From Pseudomonas arsenicoxydans (GTDB lineage: Bacteria; Pseudomonadota; Gammaproteobacteria; Pseudomonadales; Pseudomonadaceae), in assembly GCF_006438915.1 (NCBI RefSeq), contig NZ_RCZE01000013.1, positions 1-64,000 on the forward strand: a stretch of 64,000 nucleotides of DNA, written 5' to 3'. Positions within the stretch are counted from its first letter, which is position 1. Each line of letters starts with the position of its first letter. Below, in pieces: positions 61,903 to 64,000 of the stretch. The notes below the pieces were generated by a model, which was not told the origin of the DNA, ran no database searches, and saw only the letters and a program-made list of their open reading frames with translations. The position numbers and the translations under genes are program-made.

Positions 61903-62676
61903 GTGGACGCGTTGTTGAAAGAGCTGCCGGTGCACCAAGGGCTGGCGCGGGTGTTTGGTGCGTTGGGCCAGGACGGTTTCTGGCGGGCGCTGGTCGACAC
62001 GTTGCGGCTGCTCGTGCCTCTGGACAATGCGCTGGTCGCGGTGATGCGCTCGGGACGGGTGCCACGTTTGCTGATTGATTTCGACTCAAAGGGTGGCGCC
62101 GCCGAACACGAAGAGCTGGCGGATTACAGCGCCGGCATGTACCTGCTCGATCCCTTTTATCAGGCGGCTTGCGCCGGCATCGCCGAGGGCCTGCACAGCC
62201 TCGAATCGGTAGCGCCCGACCAGTTCCAGCAGAGCGAGTACTACCTGAGCTACTTCCGCTCGGTGGTGGGCGCAGACGAGTTGCAGTTCATGGTCAATGT
62301 CGATGGCGCGGTGCTGGGGTTGTCGCTAGGACGTTCGACGCGATTCAGCCTCGAAGAGCAGGGCCGTCTGCTTTGCGTGCGCGACTGGGTGCTGTCTGCG
62401 ATGCGCCGTCATCTGCAACTGATGCCGCCTGAAGGCGCGACCGCCGAACCGGTGGCTGGCGATCTCGCGACGTTGCTGGACCGCTTCGACGCACGCTTGT
62501 CGGTACGGGAAATCGAAACGGCCAGGCTGATCCTTCAGGGTTTCTCCAGCAAAGCCATCGCCCAGCACATGGGCATCTCACCGGAAACGGTGAAAGTGCA
62601 TCGGCGCAATGTCTATCACAAGCTCAATGTGACCGGGCATGGGGAGTTGTTTGCGTTGGTGTTGCAGCCGCGTTGA
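61903..62676 (+). CDS. LuxR-family transcriptional regulator
   Basis: 257 residues. The C-terminal LuxR HTH (LSVREIETARLILQGFSSKAIAQ and SPETVKVHRRNVYHKLNV) is clear. The N-terminal ~180 residues are a GAF-like sensor without obvious acyl-homoserine-lactone residues. There is no response-regulator domain or synthase nearby, so it is a solo regulator. The GTG start has GAGG upstream. It is divergent from the polyamine-binding protein gene with 111 bases between starts. Confidence 0.88.
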   Translation: MDALLKELPVHQGLARVFGALGQDGFWRALVDTLRLLVPLDNALVAVMRSGRVPRLLIDFDSKGGAAEHEELADYSAGMYLLDPFYQAACAGIAEGLHSLESVAPDQFQQSEYYLSYFRSVVGADELQFMVNVDGAVLGLSLGRSTRFSLEEQGRLLCVRDWVLSAMRRHLQLMPPEGATAEPVAGDLATLLDRFDARLSVREIETARLILQGFSSKAIAQHMGISPETVKVHRRNVYHKLNVTGHGELFALVLQPR

Positions 62677-62715
62677 TTGGGTACATCTGACAGAGATTGG
62701 CCGACTGTAGACCCT

Positions 62716-62799
62716 CTTCGCGAGCAAGCCCGCTCCCACATTCGACCGAGTTCTCATATGAGAGTGGGGTCGAATGTGGGAGCGGGCTTGCTCGCGAAG
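62716..62799. repeat. REP pair
   Basis: 31-base perfect arms (62716-62746 and 62769-62799) with the GCGAGCAAGCCCGCTCCCAC core sit between the convergent LuxR and methyltransferase genes. The centre contains CTCATATGAG, a 10-base palindrome. Confidence 0.9.
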
Positions 62800-62813
62800 G
62801 GTGCGACTCGGTT

Positions 62814-63749
62814 TTACTGCCTGAACACCAATGCCTTCAACCCGCACTCAACATCCGCATCCGGAAACTCCGGTGGATTCTCCAGCCGCTGTTCAAAACG
62901 CAGGCTCGGTGCTTCACGCATGACGCCATCAATGAGGAAGTCAGACCCAAACGCCGGGTCATTCATGCAGGCCAGCACCGTGCCCTCAGGGCTGAGCAGT
63001 TCCGGCAAGCGGCGCAACACGCGCTGGTAATCCTTGGTCAGCAAAAAACTGCCTTTCTGAAAGGACGGCGGGTCGATGATCACCAGGTCATAAGGCCCCT
63101 TGCCAATCACCTTGCCCCAGGACTTGAACAGGTCATGGCCAAGAAAACTGACCTGACTCAAATCGTGCCCGTTGAGCCGGTGATTGTCGCGTCCACGGCT
63201 CAGGGCCGGGCTGGACATGTCGAGATTGACCACGTGCTCGGCGCCACCCTCGATGGCGGCGACCGAAAAACCGCAGGTGTAGGCAAACAGGTTCAATACG
63301 CGCTTGTCCTGGGCATTGGCCCGTACCCAGTCACGGCCGTAGCGCATGTCGAGGAACAGCCCGGTGTTCTGTTTACGGCCCAGGTCCACGCGATAACGCA
63401 AGCCGCCCTCGGTGATGGTCATCTCGTCGATCACCTCGCCCAGCAGCCACTCGGTGGTGCTTTGCAGCAAGTAGCGATGTTGCAGCAGCAAGGTGTGCGC
63501 GCCGGATTGTGCCCACTCGGGTGACTGGGTGATCTGCATCAGCAGTCGTTTCAAATCTTCCAGCTGCGCCGCTTCCGGCTCTTTGAACAGCGCGACCAGC
63601 ACCACGCCCTGCAACCAGTCAACGGTCAACTGCTCCAGCCCCGGCCAGCAGCGGCCACGGCCGTGGAACAGCCGGCGGGTTTCTGCGGGGGCCGCTGCCA
63701 GGGCCGTCAGCAGGTGGGCGTGGAGGGTGGCAAGTGCGTCTGAGTTCAT
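62814..63749 (-). CDS. Class I SAM-dependent methyltransferase (RlmI/RlmK-like)
   Basis: 311 residues. The SAM-binding motif is VLNLFAYTCGFSVAAIEGGA, then VVNLDMSS, VSFLGHDLFKSW and the catalytic region DLVIIDPPSFQKGSF. This pattern (DPPSFxKG) matches methyltransferases acting on 23S rRNA such as RlmI and RlmL/K. An N-terminal PUA domain is not obvious. The natural substrate is therefore uncertain. Bases 63750-63915 to its right show no gene. Confidence 0.87.
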   Translation of the reverse strand: MNSDALATLHAHLLTALAAAPAETRRLFHGRGRCWPGLEQLTVDWLQGVVLVALFKEPEAAQLEDLKRLLMQITQSPEWAQSGAHTLLLQHRYLLQSTTEWLLGEVIDEMTITEGGLRYRVDLGRKQNTGLFLDMRYGRDWVRANAQDKRVLNLFAYTCGFSVAAIEGGAEHVVNLDMSSPALSRGRDNHRLNGHDLSQVSFLGHDLFKSWGKVIGKGPYDLVIIDPPSFQKGSFLLTKDYQRVLRRLPELLSPEGTVLACMNDPAFGSDFLIDGVMREAPSLRFEQRLENPPEFPDADVECGLKALVFRQ

Positions 63750-63915
63750 CGGGCGGGGTCGGCAATTTGAGGGGGCGGCATTTTAACCACAATTGCAGGG
63801 CAAGGCGTGTTGCAACGCGTCGGGAGTTATCACGTTTAATTTAACTTTACGTGAGGATTTGGCGATCAATCGGCTCCCATACTCGGCTCCAACGATCAAC
63901 TGCAGGGAGCCGGAC

Positions 63916-64000
63916 ATGTCGCAGCTATCTGCTTCACCCACTGTCAATAGCCATCCTCGCTGGTTACGGCTGACCCATTGGCTGAACGCCCTGGCCGTGC
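63916..64000 (+). CDS. Cytochrome b561-like protein, 5' end only
   Basis: The frame begins ATGTCGCAGC behind AGGGAG and runs off the window after 28 codons. The visible residues include HPRWLRLTHWLNALAV, the first His-bearing helix of cytochrome b561/formate-dehydrogenase-gamma type membrane cytochromes. Function cannot be refined further. Confidence 0.7.
   Translation, partial: MSQLSASPTVNSHPRWLRLTHWLNALAV

Noticed and set aside
62747..62768. CTCATATGAG palindrome in the REP centre as a regulator site
   Set aside because: It is only the spacer between the two REP arms between convergent genes, where no promoter is expected.

Overview
The window is a stretch of a Pseudomonas chromosome, most likely from the P. 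fluorescens group. The evidence is high GC content, many REP-type inverted repeats of the families typical of this genus (arms such as GTGGGAGCGGGCTTGCTCGC and TAGGAGTGAGCCTGCTCGCG), a P. putida-like gallate (gal) cluster, an OprD-family porin and a short IlvD. I see no rRNA, tRNA, prophage, transposase or CRISPR array. Coding density is normal, and two genes look broken: a galE with an internal deletion, and a CadC-type regulator with a frameshift.

Layout. 0-9 kb: katG, a secreted protein made of 13-residue repeats, a CAP-domain protein, a chemoreceptor and ilvD. 8.6-16.7 kb: a complete gallate catabolic locus, galT-galA-galP, divergent galR, then galB-galC-galD. Together these import gallate, open its ring with GalA, and turn 4-oxalomesaconate into pyruvate and oxaloacetate. 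GalR is unusual in carrying two LysR-type helix-turn-helix domains. 16.7-23.6 kb: a LysR/DHA2 efflux pair, an unrecognised 283-residue protein, a TreS-like GH13 enzyme, and a cysteine-containing DeoR/SufR-like regulator with a small secreted helical protein.

23.7-41.9 kb: a Wzx/Wzy-dependent exopolysaccharide cluster, transcribed leftward: RfaH-like antiterminator, outer-membrane beta-barrel, short Wza-like OPX, Wzc tyrosine kinase, WcaJ-like initiating transferase, Ugd, WecG-type transferase, two GT4 enzymes, a Wzy-like polymerase, a GT2 enzyme, a Wzx flippase, a galE remnant and a secreted GH16 hydrolase. A UDP-glucuronate 4-epimerase is divergent. The roughly 330-nt leader ahead of the RfaH-like gene has a good sigma70-type promoter and an ops-like GCGGTAGC element about 100 nt after the inferred start. 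This suggests a self-contained antitermination circuit in which the first gene product helps RNA polymerase through its own ~17-kb operon. The polymer probably contains uronic acid.

42-64 kb: mostly housekeeping and accessory metabolism. It has an alpha/beta hydrolase, a Tat-exported aldo/keto reductase, a GST, a sad/ptrR pair (succinate-semialdehyde dehydrogenase and its LysR regulator), and a LysR with an FAD amine oxidase and a polyamine-binding protein. These are followed by msrA, a strong candidate structured small RNA (about 225 nt), ohr and a small cytochrome c. Next come the frameshifted CadC-like regulator beside an NmrA-like gene and a secreted cupin, a divergent ppk2/ppx pair, a lipoprotein, a second secreted cupin, a DmpA-type aminopeptidase, a second orphan polyamine-binding protein, a LuxR regulator and a methyltransferase. 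The start of a cytochrome b561-like gene is cut off by the window edge.

The most notable items are the self-encoded RfaH/ops control of the exopolysaccharide operon with its short-OPX plus beta-barrel exporter, the unannotated structured RNA between ohr and msrA, the 13-residue repeat protein, and the tandem-HTH GalR.
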